IMG/VR virus record: IMGVR_UViG_3300044643_001072
Span: 1-37,477 of that record
Strand: one strand, 5' to 3'
From: a virus
DNA length: 37,477 bases
The position numbers and the translations under genes are program-made. The notes below the pieces were generated by a model. That model did not search any database, was not told the origin of the DNA, and saw nothing but the letters and a program-made list of their open reading frames with translations. Below are positions 28,399 to 37,464 of this stretch, in pieces (position 1 is the first letter of the stretch; each line of letters starts with the position of its first letter).

Positions 28399-28782
28399 AT
28401 GACCGGAAGGCCGTCAACATTCACGCAAGAGGTTGCCGACGCGATCTGTGAGCGGATTGCAGGCGGTGAAAGCTTGCGGGCAATCGGTCGTGATGACGAT
28501 ATGCCAAGTGCGGTAACGGTGTGCAAATGGCTGGATCAACAGCCGGATTTCGCGAAACAGTACACGCGCGCGCGCGAAATCCAAGGTGACGGGGAATTTG
28601 ATGAAGCCCGCGCTATTGCCTTTGCTGCCACGCCTGAAACTGCGCAGGTTGCACGGTTGCAGTATGACGCTGTGAAATGGCGGGCTTCCAAACTGCGCCC
28701 GAAAGTCTATGGCGACAAGCTTGATTTGAGCGGCAACATCGGAATGACCGTCACCATTGCCAGCCCGGATGCTGACCTGTGA
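28399..28782 (+). CDS. Terminase small subunit
   Basis: A 127-aa protein of the Sf6-like small terminase type. The N-terminal helix-turn-helix reads GRPSTFTQEVADAICERI, then GESLRAIGRDDDMPSAVTV and WLDQQPDFAKQY. The C-terminus has YDAVKWRASKLRPKVYGDKL. It recognises the packaging site and forms an oligomeric ring with the large subunit. The pac site of such phages is often within or near this gene; none can be pointed to here. Confidence 0.9.
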   Translation: MTGRPSTFTQEVADAICERIAGGESLRAIGRDDDMPSAVTVCKWLDQQPDFAKQYTRAREIQGDGEFDEARAIAFAATPETAQVARLQYDAVKWRASKLRPKVYGDKLDLSGNIGMTVTIASPDADL

Positions 28783-28866
28783 TCATTACGTCCAATCAGA
28801 TCAGCGATGCAGCGCGCGCCCGGTTGTAAGCATGATAAAGTCTCGCAAGATATGGGCGCACTTGGA

Positions 28867-30183
28867 ATGACGTTTTCCCTGACCCCAAAGCAATCGGAGC
28901 TGCGCGCGCTTGCGGCATCGCCGCGCAAGAATGTACTGTGCTATGGCGGGTCACGGTCTGGCAAGACGTTTGGCTTTTGCTATTTCACAGCGACCCGCGC
29001 GGTCAAGGCCCCAGGGTCACGCCATGCGATATTCCGGCGGCATGGCGTGGCTGTGAAGCAATCCATCGGAAAGGACACGCTGCCCAAGGTTTTTGCCTTG
29101 GCCTATCCTGCGGTCAAGTTGGACTGGCACGAACAAGACGGTTATTTCAGCCTGCCGAACGGTTCCGAAATATGGCTTGCAGGCCTTGATGACAAAGACC
29201 GCGTTGATAAGGTGCTGGGCCGCGAGTTTGCCACGCTTTATTCAAACGAGGCTTCCGAGATACCGCTGTCATCATACCTTGTTGCGCAGACCCGTCTTGC
29301 GCAAAAGGTGGTGCAGGTTGACGGGCGCGATCTGCCGCTGAAAAACTATGTCGATCTCAATCCAACCACCAATGCGCACTGGACCTATCGCATGTGGATT
29401 GATGGGGTAAATCCAGACGGCGAGGGCCAGATTGATTTGGCGACCTACGCCCATATGGTGATCAACCCGATGGATAACGCGGACAACCTGCCTGCCGATT
29501 ATCTAGACAGCTTGCGCGCTCTGCCGGAACGCCAGCGCCGCCGTTTCTGGGACGGTGATTACATGGCGGACGTGGAGAATGCCCTTTGGCGGCGCGACTA
29601 CATCCGCCGGACACAGACAAAGCCGGACATGGTGCGAATTGTAGTTGCAGTTGATCCCGCTGTATCAAACGAGGTGGGCAGCGACGAAACGGGCATTATC
29701 GTGGCCGGTCTTGGCACAGATGGCCGGGGCTATGTGCTGGCGGATGAAAGCGGGCGCTACAGGCCAGAGGAATGGGCGCAGCGTGCCGTATCCGCATACC
29801 GCACATGGGACGCTGATCGGATCGTGGCAGAAGTCAACCAGGGTGGCGCAATGGTGGAAAGCACCATCCGGGCGCAAGGCGCGAACGTGCCTTACAGGGC
29901 CGTACATGCCAGCCGTGGCAAGGTCACGCGGGCGGAACCGATTGCGGCGCTGTACGAGCGGGACAAGGTGCGCCACGCGGGCGAGTTCGGCGCGCTTGAG
30001 GACATGATGTGCCAGTTCACGACCGGCTTTGACCGCAAGCTGCAAGGCTATTCGCCTGACAGGGTTGATGCTTTGGTATGGGCGCTCACTGATTTGTTCC
30101 CGGACATGGTCAAGAAGGCTGCTCCGGCACCGCCAATTCAAATTGCCCCGCGCCCGGCGCTTGGGGCGGGCCGTCGATTTTAG
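28867..30183 (+). CDS. Terminase large subunit
   Basis: A 438-aa packaging motor. ATPase domain: Walker A GGSRSGKT (about 27-34), RRHGVAVKQS, and a Walker-B-like LYSNEASE (about 124-131). Nuclease domain: AVDPAVS (D263) near the start, VAEVNQGG, and DRVDALVWAL at the end, as in the Terminase_6 C-terminal family. ATG 28867 (MTFSLTPKQ) is chosen because TerL proteins of this group begin so. The frame is open back to 28807. Two tiny frames (28779-28829, 28832-28870) lie in the 84-nt gap before it; the second overlaps this ATG. Confidence 0.94.
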   Translation: MTFSLTPKQSELRALAASPRKNVLCYGGSRSGKTFGFCYFTATRAVKAPGSRHAIFRRHGVAVKQSIGKDTLPKVFALAYPAVKLDWHEQDGYFSLPNGSEIWLAGLDDKDRVDKVLGREFATLYSNEASEIPLSSYLVAQTRLAQKVVQVDGRDLPLKNYVDLNPTTNAHWTYRMWIDGVNPDGEGQIDLATYAHMVINPMDNADNLPADYLDSLRALPERQRRRFWDGDYMADVENALWRRDYIRRTQTKPDMVRIVVAVDPAVSNEVGSDETGIIVAGLGTDGRGYVLADESGRYRPEEWAQRAVSAYRTWDADRIVAEVNQGGAMVESTIRAQGANVPYRAVHASRGKVTRAEPIAALYERDKVRHAGEFGALEDMMCQFTTGFDRKLQGYSPDRVDALVWALTDLFPDMVKKAAPAPPIQIAPRPALGAGRRF

Positions 30184-30195
30184 GGGTGGGGATAA

Positions 30196-30408
30196 ATGGT
30201 GTCGGAGGTTTTGATGCAGACTGACCCCAAAGGTATGGCGATATTCTATGACGCTATGATGGAATCGCTGGATAGCATCATTGACGGCATGGCCCAAGAG
30301 TGGCGTGCCAGCGGTTTCAGTGAATGGCTTATTTCCCGGTGTGTCGCGGATTATTGGGCAGAAGTAAGGCAGAACATTGCGAGGGAATATAATGCCGCGC
30401 CAAAGTAA
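30196..30408 (+). CDS. Small protein between terminase and portal
   Basis: A 70-aa acidic helical protein (FYDAMMESLDSIIDGMAQEW, then WAEVRQNIAREYN) with a GGGGTGGGG site. It overlaps the portal start by 17 nt. Not recognised; possibly a packaging accessory. Confidence 0.55.
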   Translation: MVSEVLMQTDPKGMAIFYDAMMESLDSIIDGMAQEWRASGFSEWLISRCVADYWAEVRQNIAREYNAAPK

Positions 30409-32467
30409 AGAAGCCCGCCTGTCCGATCTGCACGCGCGCGCCCTTCAAGAATTTGAGGACAGCTACAGCGCGACCCGAGAGGACCGTGAGGCCGCAGCCC
30501 TGTCTCGCCGCTTTGTCCGCGTTCGCGGCGCGCAATGGGATTGGGATACCGCCGGAGACTTCGAAAACAAGATGCGCATGGAGATTGACCACATCGGCGG
30601 GGCAATCATGCGGATCAGGAACGAATACCGGAAGAACCGCATTGCCGCGTCATTCCTGCCCGCTGATGGCAGTGAAGCCGACGCGCTGTCGGATGCCATG
30701 ACATCGCGCTACCGGGCCGATACCCAGGACGCGCGGGGCAAGGAAGCGCGGGCGCTGGCGTTTGATGGATCGCTTGAGGGCGGCTACGGCGGCTTGCGGC
30801 TGCGAACGGAATATGAGGGCGACGGGCCGCAGCAACGGATATGCCTTGAGCCGGTGAACGATGCCGAGGCCACCCTATTCTTTGACGTGAACGCCAAGCT
30901 GAAGGACAAGTCGGACGCGGGACATGCCTTCCTGCTGACGCCATGGGCGCGGCGGGCATTTGTGGCAGAATATGGCGAAGAATGCGCGTCCTGGCCGATG
31001 GCATTGGTGGGGAAGTATCAATTCGGATGGTTTGGCACCGGAACGGATTTTGTTTTCATCGCCGAATACTTTGTGAAGGAAACGGTCAACAAGACCTGGC
31101 GCGTTTTCAAGGGCGGGGTCGATGGGGAAGACCTTGAGGAATTTACCGAAGAGGAACTTGATGCCGACGAATTGGAGAGGCTGAAGGCAACAGGCTTCAA
31201 AGAAATCGAACCCCGCGTTGAAAAGGTCGGGCAGGTCCGCAAGTATGTGTTGAACGGCGCGAAGGTGCTGGAAGATGGGGTTATCATTGCCGGGCCGGAA
31301 ATCCCGCTGATCCCGCAGTATGGGCAGCGAACTGTCTTGGACCATGTAGAACGGTTCAAAGGGCATGTTCTGCACGCTATGGACGCGCAGATTCTGTATA
31401 ACCTTCAGGTGTCCAAGGTGGCAGAGACGGCAGCGGTAAGCGGCGTCAGAACGCCGATATTCCTTGGCGAACAGATTGCACCCTATCAGGAGCAGTGGAA
31501 CAACGCGCACAAGAACAATCCGGCGTTCCTCACTATTCAGTCGATGAGCGACCAAAACGGGAATATCCAGCCTGCGGGGCCTGTCGGGTATTTGGAGCCG
31601 CCGGAAGTAGCGCCTGCGGTTGCAGCCCTTATCCAGATCATGCGGCAGGACGTTGCCGACCAGATGGGAAATCCCGAAAATGCGGAACAACTGCAGCCGG
31701 ATCAATCGGGTGTTGCTTTGGACTTGGTGCAGGGCCGGATCGACATGCAGTCGTATGGCTACCTTGATGAGGCGGCGGACGCAGAGCGGCGGCTTGCGGA
31801 AGTATATCAGGGCATGGCGGCTGAGATTTATGTGGAGCCTGGCCGGAAGCTGAAAACGCTGTCGGAGGAAGGCAAGCGCGGCACGGTGGAAATCGGCCGG
31901 AAAGTGCTGAACCCAAAGACCGGGGGGATTGAGAGCGAAATTGACTTTTCGCGGGCGCGGTTTGACGTTGAAGTCGATGTTGGCCCGACCAGCGCCAGCC
32001 GTCGCATGTCGATTGTGCGCACCATGTCAGCGCTGATGGGGCAGACGCAGGACCCGGAAACCAATCTTGTTATTGGCTACAAGACGCTCGAGAATCTTGA
32101 AGCTGAAGGGATGCAGGACATCCGCGATTGGGCGCGCAGGAAGCTGCTGGCGCTTGGCGTGGCGAAGCCGACGAAAGAGGAACAGGCTGAGATTGACGCG
32201 GCGGCGGCTGCGGCAGGCGAACAGCAGCCGGACCCGAATGCCGTGCTGGCCGGGGCAATGGCACAGGAAGCGCAGGCCAAGGCCGCTAAGGCCGTTGCCG
32301 ACACTGCCAAGGCAGAGGCGCAGACACAGCTTACGCAGGCACAGACAGCCGAAACGCTGGCGGGCATACCCATAGCGCAGCAACGATCTGCGCTGGAAAC
32401 CGCACAGGCAATCATGGCCGACATGCAGGAAACCACAACGCAAGGAATGCCCGATGCTGGACAATGA
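30392..32467 (+). CDS. P22-type portal protein
   Basis: A 691-aa portal of the P22 gp1 family. N-terminal wing/stem regions with RFVRVRGAQWDWD, IGGAIMRIRNEYRKNRI and GSLEGGYGGLRL, and the central EPVNDAEATLFFD. The long helical C-terminal barrel (about 590-690) is Ala/Gln-rich, as in P22, where it reaches into the capsid. Twelve copies form the DNA entry vertex. ATG 30392 has GAGGG upstream. It overlaps the scaffold start by 14 nt. Confidence 0.92.
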   Translation: MPRQSKEARLSDLHARALQEFEDSYSATREDREAAALSRRFVRVRGAQWDWDTAGDFENKMRMEIDHIGGAIMRIRNEYRKNRIAASFLPADGSEADALSDAMTSRYRADTQDARGKEARALAFDGSLEGGYGGLRLRTEYEGDGPQQRICLEPVNDAEATLFFDVNAKLKDKSDAGHAFLLTPWARRAFVAEYGEECASWPMALVGKYQFGWFGTGTDFVFIAEYFVKETVNKTWRVFKGGVDGEDLEEFTEEELDADELERLKATGFKEIEPRVEKVGQVRKYVLNGAKVLEDGVIIAGPEIPLIPQYGQRTVLDHVERFKGHVLHAMDAQILYNLQVSKVAETAAVSGVRTPIFLGEQIAPYQEQWNNAHKNNPAFLTIQSMSDQNGNIQPAGPVGYLEPPEVAPAVAALIQIMRQDVADQMGNPENAEQLQPDQSGVALDLVQGRIDMQSYGYLDEAADAERRLAEVYQGMAAEIYVEPGRKLKTLSEEGKRGTVEIGRKVLNPKTGGIESEIDFSRARFDVEVDVGPTSASRRMSIVRTMSALMGQTQDPETNLVIGYKTLENLEAEGMQDIRDWARRKLLALGVAKPTKEEQAEIDAAAAAAGEQQPDPNAVLAGAMAQEAQAKAAKAVADTAKAEAQTQLTQAQTAETLAGIPIAQQRSALETAQAIMADMQETTTQGMPDAGQ

Positions 32468-33353
32468 ATCCCAAGCCGACGACCTGACGCCGGACGTTGA
32501 TCCGCCGGAAGGTGAACCGCCGCAGGAGCCGGAAACTGATGATCCGCCGCCCGAAGCAGAGCTTGTCATCACGATTGGCGATGATGACGCTGGCGATGTT
32601 GACGGCCTTGGTGATGACATCGACACGTCCGGCATGGAAGAAAAAGAGGCCAGGACGGTTCACAAGCTGCGTGACAATCTGCGGCAGAAGATCAAAGAGG
32701 CCAAAGAACTTGAGCGCAAGGCGCGGGCTGCGGAAGCGGCGCTTGCCGCGCGGGATGCAAAGCCGAAGATCGAGGAAAAGCCGTATCCCAAGCCGATTGA
32801 TTACGGCTATGACGATGCGCTTCATGAAGCTGCGGTTCTGGAATGGACTGAAAGCCAAGCCGCTGTGAAGGCGGAAAAGGCGCGGCAAGCCGAAGCGGAC
32901 AAAGCCGCGCAGGAAGAATACGCCAAGCGGGTGGAGACGTATGCCGAAGGCAAGCGCGCCTTGCGTGTGTCGGATTATGACAGCGCAGAAGCAGCGGTCA
33001 TGGCGGACATGACGGCAGAACAGCAGCAAATGATTCTGCGCAATGCGGCGGACCCGGCCAAACTTGTATATGCCTTGGGGCGGTCGCCGAAAGCGCGGGC
33101 CGAACTTGCGGGGATCAAGGAATGGGATCGGTTTGCATTCCGGCTGGCAAAGATTGAAGGGGAGATCAAAGTGACACAGAAAACACCGCCGCCGGTCGAG
33201 ACGCGGCTTTCGGGTGGGGCGGGTGCAGGCGCGTCTGGCGGGTCACTGGCGGCCCAACTTAAAGAAGCGGAAAGGCGCGCTGAAATCAACGGCATTCGGA
33301 CGGAAGTTATCAGGATCAAGGCGCAAGCAAAGGCGGCGGGGGTCAGGCTTTAA
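32454..33353 (+). CDS. Scaffolding protein
   Basis: A 299-aa protein, strongly acidic and Pro-rich in the first 60 residues, then long charged helices (about 62-110 and 140-200) and a basic C-terminus (about 265-299, GGSLAAQLKEAERRAEING...). The order of acidic N-terminus, coiled coil and basic coat-binding end matches P22-type scaffolds. Position between portal and coat supports this. It guides procapsid assembly and then leaves. Confidence 0.88.
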   Translation: MLDNESQADDLTPDVDPPEGEPPQEPETDDPPPEAELVITIGDDDAGDVDGLGDDIDTSGMEEKEARTVHKLRDNLRQKIKEAKELERKARAAEAALAARDAKPKIEEKPYPKPIDYGYDDALHEAAVLEWTESQAAVKAEKARQAEADKAAQEEYAKRVETYAEGKRALRVSDYDSAEAAVMADMTAEQQQMILRNAADPAKLVYALGRSPKARAELAGIKEWDRFAFRLAKIEGEIKVTQKTPPPVETRLSGGAGAGASGGSLAAQLKEAERRAEINGIRTEVIRIKAQAKAAGVRL

Positions 33354-33390
33354 CCGCCCTTTACAAAATAGCGCTACCGCCCTAATATAG

Positions 33391-33494
33391 TTGCCAAGGC
33401 TCCGTCTGACCTTATCAGGCGTGTTCGGAAACGGCTCCAGGCTCCGTATTGCCTGTGTCTCACCCGTAATCGCAATACAGGAGCCTTGGCAATG
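33391..33494 (+). promoter_or_regulatory. Structured leader of the coat gene with competing hairpins
   Basis: TTGCCAAGGCTCC (33391-33403) is the exact complement of GGAGCCTTGGCAA (33480-33492), a 13-bp inverted repeat that covers the ribosome site GGAG and the A of the coat ATG. A second hairpin competes: 33440-33452 pairs with 33472-33485 as a 13-bp stem (A33479 bulged, 19-nt loop), again trapping GGAGCC. A third GGCTCC sits at 33433. The gap 33354-33491 holds no gene. Confidence 0.75.
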
Positions 33495-34781
33495 CCCAAC
33501 GCATTTTCTAAACAAGAAACGGCCATGTTTGACAAAGTCCTTGAGGGCTTTTCGGATTCTATGGTCATGTCGAAAAACGTCACGATCAGCAGCGAAGGAG
33601 CGCCGCAGACGTTTGAACGCTCGCAGGGCGGCGCTGTCTGGCGTCCGATGCCGTACATCGCAACGGTTTTTGACGGTGTGGACCAAACGTCCAACTTCAG
33701 AGACTACACGCAGCTTATGGTCCCGGCGACCATCGGCTTTCAAAAATCTGTGCCGGTTGCTCTGACTGCCGGTGAAGCGCGGGACAAAGACTACCAGTTG
33801 AACAACATGGCCAAAGCGGCGGTTCAGGGTCTGGGTGCGGCAATCAACCAATCGGTGCTGAGCGTTGTGGCAACGCAGGGGGCGCTTTTTGTCAAGCGCA
33901 CGCCCGCCGCGACAGGCTACGATGATGTGGCACTGTGCGAAGCAGTTATGAATGAAACCGGCGTCCCGATTGGCGACCGCGTGATTGCGCTCAATACCCG
34001 CGATTACAACGCGATGGCCGGGAACCTGGCCGCACGCCAGACATTCAGCGGCGACGTTTCCGAAGCCTACAAAAAGGCGTCCATCGGCGATGTCGCCGGG
34101 TTTGATACCTTCAAGATGGACACCGGGCTTCGTCTCGCGGCGGCGGTCCCTGGGGCTTCGGTTGTGGTCAACGGCGCAAACCAGCGGTATGTGCCGAGGG
34201 CAACGTCAACGGCCTCCACGGGCGAAATCGCGCTTGTGGACAACCGCCAGCAAACCTTGACCATCACGGTCGGGGCTGGTGGCGCGCTGAAAGCGGGCGA
34301 TCACTTCACAATCGCCGGGGTCAACGCGGTTCACCCGATCACCAAGATCGACACGGGGCAGCTCAAGACCTTCACCATCAAGGCAATCCTGACCGGCAAC
34401 GGTACGGCGGGGACAAACACCATTTCGATCTCGCCCCCGATCATCGCGGCGGACTCGTCTCCGACTGCGGCGGAAAGCCAATACAAGAACGTGACCGTGA
34501 CCCCGGCCAACTCGGCTGTCATCACGTTCCTGAATACGGTGGCGGCAGGGATCAACCCGTTCTGGCACAAGTCCAGCATTGAACTGCTCCCGTCGCTCCC
34601 GGGCCAGAATACCGGCGGCTTGGAATTCATGCAGGCGTCTACCGACCAAGGCTTGACGATCCAGATGACGCGGGCGGGCGCAATCAACGATCTCAGCGGC
34701 AAGTACCGCTGGGATTGCTGGTATGGCGTGGTCAACCTGAACCCGGAAATGAATGGCCTGATGATGTTCGGTCAAACCTGA
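33492..34781 (+). CDS. Major capsid (coat) protein, P22 gp5-like
   Basis: A 429-aa P22-type coat protein. Typical features are the early MFDKVLEGFSDSMVMSKNV, the Gln/Asn-rich N-arm start, and WRPMPYIATVFDGVDQT. An inserted domain (about 225-345, rich in Thr and Gly, e.g. LTITVGAGGALKAGDHFTIAG) corresponds to the telokin-like I-domain of P22 coat. It ends with a YRWDCWYGVVNLNPE block. ATG 33492 is chosen with the AGGAG at 33479-33483; a TTG 6 nt upstream is not needed. Its leader is highly structured. Confidence 0.92.
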   Translation: MPNAFSKQETAMFDKVLEGFSDSMVMSKNVTISSEGAPQTFERSQGGAVWRPMPYIATVFDGVDQTSNFRDYTQLMVPATIGFQKSVPVALTAGEARDKDYQLNNMAKAAVQGLGAAINQSVLSVVATQGALFVKRTPAATGYDDVALCEAVMNETGVPIGDRVIALNTRDYNAMAGNLAARQTFSGDVSEAYKKASIGDVAGFDTFKMDTGLRLAAAVPGASVVVNGANQRYVPRATSTASTGEIALVDNRQQTLTITVGAGGALKAGDHFTIAGVNAVHPITKIDTGQLKTFTIKAILTGNGTAGTNTISISPPIIAADSSPTAAESQYKNVTVTPANSAVITFLNTVAAGINPFWHKSSIELLPSLPGQNTGGLEFMQASTDQGLTIQMTRAGAINDLSGKYRWDCWYGVVNLNPEMNGLMMFGQT

Positions 34782-34792
34782 TGACGGCGGGT

Positions 34793-34812
34793 GGGGCGGC
34801 TTCGGTCGCCCC
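34793..34812 (+). terminator. UUCG-loop terminator after the coat gene
   Basis: GGGGCGGC (34793-34800), TTCG loop, GTCGCCCC (34805-34812): an 8-bp stem with one G-U pair closed by a cUUCGg tetraloop, just after the coat stop and followed by TTCTAC. It is probably a partial terminator lowering expression of the tail genes relative to coat. Confidence 0.65.
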
Positions 34813-34842
34813 TTCTACATCAAGCGGTATCGGGGTTGCACA

Positions 34843-35265
34843 ATGGCGGCATGGTCTAAAAGAGATTTGCTTGAGCAAGCCTACCTTGAAATAGGCAAGG
34901 CATCGTATGACTTTGACCTGCAGCCGGAAGAACTGCAGTCCGGCCTGCGGGCGCTTGATGCAATGGTCGCCACCTGGGCAAACAAAGGCGTGCTGATTGG
35001 CTGGGCCGGTGGTGATGGGTTCGGCGATGTGGACGCGCTTTCCAATGTGCCGGAATACGCAATGGAAGCGATCTATCTCAATCTTGCTCTGCGCCTGGCA
35101 CCGTCATTCGGCAAGGCGGTATCGCCGGACACGCGGGCTGCGGCCAAGAATGCTTTTGATATCGTGCTGTCGCGGTCGATTGTGCCGGGGGACAAGAGGA
35201 TCACAGGTTATGCCGGTTCCGGCAATAGAAATGGAGTGACCGCATGGCCCGTATCTCTGACCTGA
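34843..35265 (+). CDS. P22 gp4-like head completion (portal-tail adaptor) protein
   Basis: A 140-aa protein matching the P22 gp4 tail accessory family: WSKRDLLEQAYLEIG, then QPEELQSGLRALDAMVATW and EYAMEAIYLNLALRLAPSFG. It binds under the portal after packaging, closing the head and giving a platform for gp10. It overlaps the next gene by 22 nt. Confidence 0.9.
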   Translation: MAAWSKRDLLEQAYLEIGKASYDFDLQPEELQSGLRALDAMVATWANKGVLIGWAGGDGFGDVDALSNVPEYAMEAIYLNLALRLAPSFGKAVSPDTRAAAKNAFDIVLSRSIVPGDKRITGYAGSGNRNGVTAWPVSLT

Positions 35266-35702
35266 CCCGCGCAACGGGGCCGATGGTTTCAAGTGATTTG
35301 ATCGGGGGCTATCCCCAGGTCGCACAAGACGATCAGGCGTTCACGGCGGGGCAGATTCTGGCCTTTGTGCAGGCCAACCTGACCAGCAATCTGGCACTGG
35401 CGCAGCAATTCGCATCCCCGAGCGCCACGGCCTTCAACGTCTCAATCGTATCGCTGGCCGTGACCCCCAACACCTGGTTGATCTTGACCCCGACCGGCAC
35501 CTTTGCGGCTGGCACCATCACGCTTCCCGCCAATCCGATTGACGGGCAGGTAGTATCGGTCAACTGCACGCAGATTGTCACGACGCTGACCGTGGCGGGG
35601 AACGGGCGGACAGTGACCGGCGCACCAACGACGCTTGCGGCAAACGCTTTTTTCGAGCTTCGCTATTCTGCCACGCTTTCTGCCTGGTATAGGACGGGAT
35701 AA
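35244..35702 (+). CDS. Beta-rich virion protein between gp4- and gp10-like genes
   Basis: A 152-aa protein (MARISDLTRATGPMVSSD at the start) followed by a Thr/Val/Ala-rich region with regular strands (ITLPANPIDGQVVSVN, VTGAPTTLAANAFFELRYS), probably a small beta-sandwich. P22 has no gene here. It may decorate the capsid or tail. Its stop and the next ATG overlap as TAATG. Confidence 0.6.
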   Translation: MARISDLTRATGPMVSSDLIGGYPQVAQDDQAFTAGQILAFVQANLTSNLALAQQFASPSATAFNVSIVSLAVTPNTWLILTPTGTFAAGTITLPANPIDGQVVSVNCTQIVTTLTVAGNGRTVTGAPTTLAANAFFELRYSATLSAWYRTG

Positions 35703-37105
35703 TGACGGCAATCCCAATTCTCAGCGGGATTGCAGCCGACGGCGCGGACTTTGCCACGTCTTTCCCGATGAACCTTGTTCCTGTCGCAAAGCAAACGGGC
35801 ATTTCAGAGGGGTTTCTTCGCCCGGCTGAGGGCATTATCACGCTTGCGGACGGCGGCGGCGCAGGGCGGGGCGGCACGCAATGGCGCGGCGAACAATACA
35901 GGGTCATCGGAAGCGTCTTTGCAAAGGTTGCGCAGAACGGAACCATTACATCGTATGGGCCGATTGATGGCTTGGACTTTTGCACCTTCACGGCCAGCTT
36001 TGATTATCTGGCGATCAACGGCGGCGGTAAGCTTTACCTGTTCAACGGAACGACGCTGACACAAGTTACCGATGTTGATCTCGGGACATCGCTGGATGTC
36101 GAATGGATCAACGGCTATTTCTTTTCGACCGATGGGCAGTCTATCGTCAATAGTTCGCTGCTGGACCCGTTTTCGTGGAGTCCGCTTTCCTATGTATCAA
36201 GCGAGGCCAGCCCTGATCCGGTGGTAGCGCTGCAAGCGATCCGCAACGAACTGTACGCGGTGAACCAGCATACCATTGAAGTTTTCGGCGCGGTATCGAA
36301 TCCCGGCGCAGGCTTTCCTTTTGCGAGAATTGAAGGCGCGCAGATCATGAAGGGCGCGGTCGGGTCGCGCGCTTGCACGGTCTTTGCGCAGACGCTGGCA
36401 TTCCTGGGCGGCGGCGAAAATGACCCCCCCGGCATCTGGATTGCGTCTGGCGGGGCGGCGGAACGGCTTTCCACCCGCGATATCGAAAACATTCTTCGCC
36501 AGTATACCGATGCGCAGATTGCCAGTGCCGTTTTGGAAAGCCGCGTGGACCGGGTCCACGAGTTTCTCTATGTGCATTTGCCGGATCAAACATTGGTATT
36601 CGATGCAGCAGGGACAAAGGCTGCGGGTGCGCCGGTCTGGTTTATTCTGCGGTCGGGTGCGATACCCGGCGGATACCGGGCGCGCGGGTTTGTCTGGTGC
36701 TATGGCCGGTGGAACGTCGCGGACCCGTTCGGGACAAAGATCGGCTATCTGTCGGATGATGTCGGGTCGCACTATGGCGATGTCGTTCTTTGGCAATTTG
36801 CAACCCCGGTCATTTATGGGGAAGGTCGCGGGGTCCAGGTGCATGAATTGGAGCTTGTCGCCCTGACGGGGACTATTGCGATTGGCGATGATCCGGTCAT
36901 TTCCGCTGAATACAGCACAGATGGCGCGGTGTGGTCGCAACCCAAGTATGTTCGAGCGGGGCGCAGGGGAGAGCACAACAAGCGGCTGGTGTGGACAAGG
37001 CAGGGGCAATTCCGGCACTGGCGTGTCTATAGGTTCAAAGGCGACAGCCGGGCGCACTTGGCATTTGCACGGCTTGAGGCGCAGATGGAAGGGCTTGCCG
37101 TATGA
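35702..37105 (+). CDS. P22 gp10-like packaged-DNA stabilisation protein
   Basis: A 467-aa protein of the P22 gp10 family. It has a propeller-like beta repeat architecture with SFDYLAINGGGKLYLFNGTT near residue 100, LDPFSWSPLSY, RIEGAQIMKGAVGSRA, and AFLGGGENDPPGIWIA. The C-terminal YSTDGAVWSQPKYV, RGEHNKRLVW and HWRVYRFK are also typical. It forms a hexameric ring under gp4 where tailspikes attach. ATG overlaps the preceding stop. Confidence 0.9.
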   Translation: MTAIPILSGIAADGADFATSFPMNLVPVAKQTGISEGFLRPAEGIITLADGGGAGRGGTQWRGEQYRVIGSVFAKVAQNGTITSYGPIDGLDFCTFTASFDYLAINGGGKLYLFNGTTLTQVTDVDLGTSLDVEWINGYFFSTDGQSIVNSSLLDPFSWSPLSYVSSEASPDPVVALQAIRNELYAVNQHTIEVFGAVSNPGAGFPFARIEGAQIMKGAVGSRACTVFAQTLAFLGGGENDPPGIWIASGGAAERLSTRDIENILRQYTDAQIASAVLESRVDRVHEFLYVHLPDQTLVFDAAGTKAAGAPVWFILRSGAIPGGYRARGFVWCYGRWNVADPFGTKIGYLSDDVGSHYGDVVLWQFATPVIYGEGRGVQVHELELVALTGTIAIGDDPVISAEYSTDGAVWSQPKYVRAGRRGEHNKRLVWTRQGQFRHWRVYRFKGDSRAHLAFARLEAQMEGLAV

Positions 37106-37464
37106 CGGTTCAACTGCCAAACCGGGATGCGCTGTCAAAGGTTGCGGGCGGGGATCAGCGCACAATCCGGTTTTTTGAGGAACTGACGGGTGCGACAAAT
37201 GCCAGCACGGACGCTTTGACCGGGGCCAGTTTTGGCGGCGTCGGCACGCTGGCATTTGTTCGGCGGATCGTGGCGGCGCAGCCGCTGATTGCGGGGACCG
37301 ATTACGCGGGGACCGATCTGCAATATGCAGGGTTTCGGTCAAATGGCACTACCTTTGTTGCGACGACAAGCGCGGCAGCTTTGGAGGGGCTTTGGAAGGC
37401 ACTCGGCACGGCGATTCCGACCGGGGGCGATTTTGCCTACACCATTGCCTTGCGGATATCCTGA
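37102..37464 (+). CDS. Small virion-cluster protein, unknown
   Basis: A 120-aa protein in ATGA overlap with the gp10-like gene (MTVQLPNRDALSKVAGGDQR at the start, then Ala/Thr/Gly-rich). P22 has the tail needle gp26 at this place, but this protein lacks its long coiled coil, so equivalence is doubtful. It ends 13 nt before the window edge. If the ends join, the terminator at 49-78 follows. Confidence 0.6.
   Translation: MTVQLPNRDALSKVAGGDQRTIRFFEELTGATNASTDALTGASFGGVGTLAFVRRIVAAQPLIAGTDYAGTDLQYAGFRSNGTTFVATTSAAALEGLWKALGTAIPTGGDFAYTIALRIS

Noticed and set aside
28807-28866. Upstream start for the large terminase
   Set aside because: The extra 20 residues lack resemblance to TerL N-termini; ATG 28867 gives the expected MTFSLTPKQ start.
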